14,963 nt of DNA from Rudanella sp. (lineage in GTDB: Bacteria; Bacteroidota; Bacteroidia; Cytophagales; Spirosomataceae). The first letter of the stretch is position 1. Each line of letters starts with the position of its first letter. Of this stretch, positions 13,995 to 14,963 are shown in pieces. The DNA lies in the NCBI GenBank assembly GCA_026785985.1, contig JAJAYX010000855.1, positions 1-14,963 of the forward strand, read 5' to 3'. The notes under the pieces were generated by a model. That model worked only from the letters and a program-made list of their open reading frames with translations. It made no database searches and was not told the origin of the DNA. Position numbers and translations under genes: made by a program.

Positions 13995-14963
13995 ATGAAA
14001 AAATCGGGTGGATATAGTCGGAAAGCCCTGCTATTTGGATGCAGCAAAGGTCGGGCTTAGGGGTTGGCCATATATCCCCTCAGGACAGTATTTTACGGTC
14101 TACACCTTTAAGGGGAGGCCCCGAACTTTGGCCAAAATTTACCAGATTGCTTACAATGAAGTCAGTAAGGTGTTTATGGTCGTGGATAACTCAGTCCGCT
14201 ACACGAATTTGCCACCCGGCTCATACCGCTTCGAGGTCGTGGCAGCCGACAACGAAGGCCGCTGGACTCCCGCCCCCGGATTCTCACCATTTTGATTCGC
14301 CCGGCGTTCTGGCAAACCACCTGATTTGTGCTGTTGATGGCCCTCGTGCTGGCCGGACTGGGCTACGGTGGTGTTCGGCTGTACCTGAAAAACCGGCTTC
14401 ACAAGCAGCGTCAACGATACCAACTCTCGCTCGATGCCCGGCACACCGAACGCAGGCGGCTCTCCCGCGACCTTCACGATAATATCGGTATGGATCTGGT
14501 GCTGCTCAAAATGCGCATCAATACCGTGCTGGTTAACCGCCAGAGCCTATCGACCGAGGAAATTAACCGATTGCAGGATTATTCGGACCGGTTGGGCAGA
14601 CTGTGCGCCGATGTTCGGGCCATCTACGCACGCTTTGGTGCCGGAACAGGGCCTGGTAATGGCACTGGAGTTGTTGGCGGAGCAGGTGCAGGCCGCGCCC
14701 AGCCCACCCTCGAAATTAACTTCACCCACGACAGGGTAGGGGTGGTATCTGCCTCTCTTGAGCAGCCGATGCTGTGGGTGGCCAAAGAACTCCTCAATAA
14801 CACCATTCGCCACGCCGGAGCCTCGCTCGTTGATGTGGAACTGGAACGGCAAAACGGCATCCCGACCGTTGCCGACAACGGGCGCGGCTATGACCCCGCC
14901 CAACTGCCCGACACGGCAGGAATTGGCCTGCAAAACATTCAGACTACAGTGATGGATCTCGAC
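13995..14963 (+). pseudogene. Decayed sensor histidine kinase (Y_Y_Y, membrane helix, HisKA_3, HATPase), partial
   Basis: From an ATG at 13995 a 21-codon frame stops at once. A second frame from 14008 reaches VRYTNLPPGSYRFEVVAADN, the C-terminal part of a Y_Y_Y sensor domain, and stops at 14293-14295. In the next frame the protein goes on as TILIRPAFWQTT, hits TGA at 14322-14324 where Trp is expected, then gives a membrane helix (LLMALVLAGLGYGGV), RRRLSRDLHDNIGMDLVLLK with phosphoacceptor His at 14475-14477, NNTIRHAGAS (N box), VADNGRGYDP (G1) and GIGLQNIQ (G2) up to the window edge. Between about 14625 and 14700 the reading frame shifts out and back: THALVPEQGLVMALELLAEQ lies in the other frame. 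The large sensor propeller usual in such kinases is missing from the 5' end. It is a multiply broken gene, truncated by the window. Confidence 0.88.

Overview
The window looks like a chromosome segment from a Bacteroidota bacterium of the order Cytophagales, most like the Spirosoma/Rudanella/Larkinella group. The evidence is the gene repertoire (Bacteroidota-type GH3-serine hydrolase fusion, LptF/G permease, LuxR-type response regulator beside a Y_Y_Y-domain histidine kinase), Bacteroidota-type promoter elements (TTTG, 18 bases, TACTTTTG) and near absence of Shine-Dalgarno sequences. The assignment is made by eye, not by a database search.

Layout. Bases 1-629 hold the last codons of an upstream gene coupled by a GTGA overlap to coaE (dephospho-CoA kinase). 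Bases 633-2057, minus strand, hold a voltage-gated-type potassium channel followed by a small lipoprotein. Bases 2202-5222, plus strand, hold one large exported two-enzyme protein: a GH3/NagZ-like beta-N-acetylhexosaminidase fused to a serine beta-lactamase-like hydrolase, closed by a hairpin terminator. Bases 5269-6755, minus strand, hold an Nramp (MntH-like) Mn2+/Fe2+ transporter and, behind it, a fragment of a DUF1304 membrane protein. Bases 6756-6910 are a divergent control region with an inverted repeat that looks like the operator of the adjacent DtxR/MntR-type regulator (6911-7564), and a well-formed promoter.

From 6911 to 13576 all genes lie on the plus strand and are closely spaced: metal regulator, LptF/LptG-family permease, EamA transporter (ATGA overlap), a polytopic membrane protein with an acidic motif after its first helix, a GT2 polyprenyl-phosphate glycosyltransferase, and a second large polytopic membrane protein with an acidic motif in the same place. 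The last three look like a surface-glycan module: the GT2 enzyme would make a lipid-linked sugar, and the two membrane proteins could be GT-C-type enzymes that use it. The membrane gene at 9620-11041 is bracketed by two related ATGA/TCAT-rich palindromes, each starting inside the 3' end of one gene and ending just before the next start.

Bases 13578-14963 are a decayed two-component pair: a LuxR-family response regulator (minus strand; two frame changes and a large internal deletion) and, divergently, a sensor histidine kinase (plus strand; several frameshifts and a nonsense codon; runs off the window). A strong 57-base hairpin/operator-like palindrome lies between them. No RNA gene, insertion sequence or CRISPR array was seen. 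The most original signals are the palindromes around the glycan genes, the GT2/GT-C module, the operator between mntH and its regulator, and the eroded two-component locus with its conserved palindrome.
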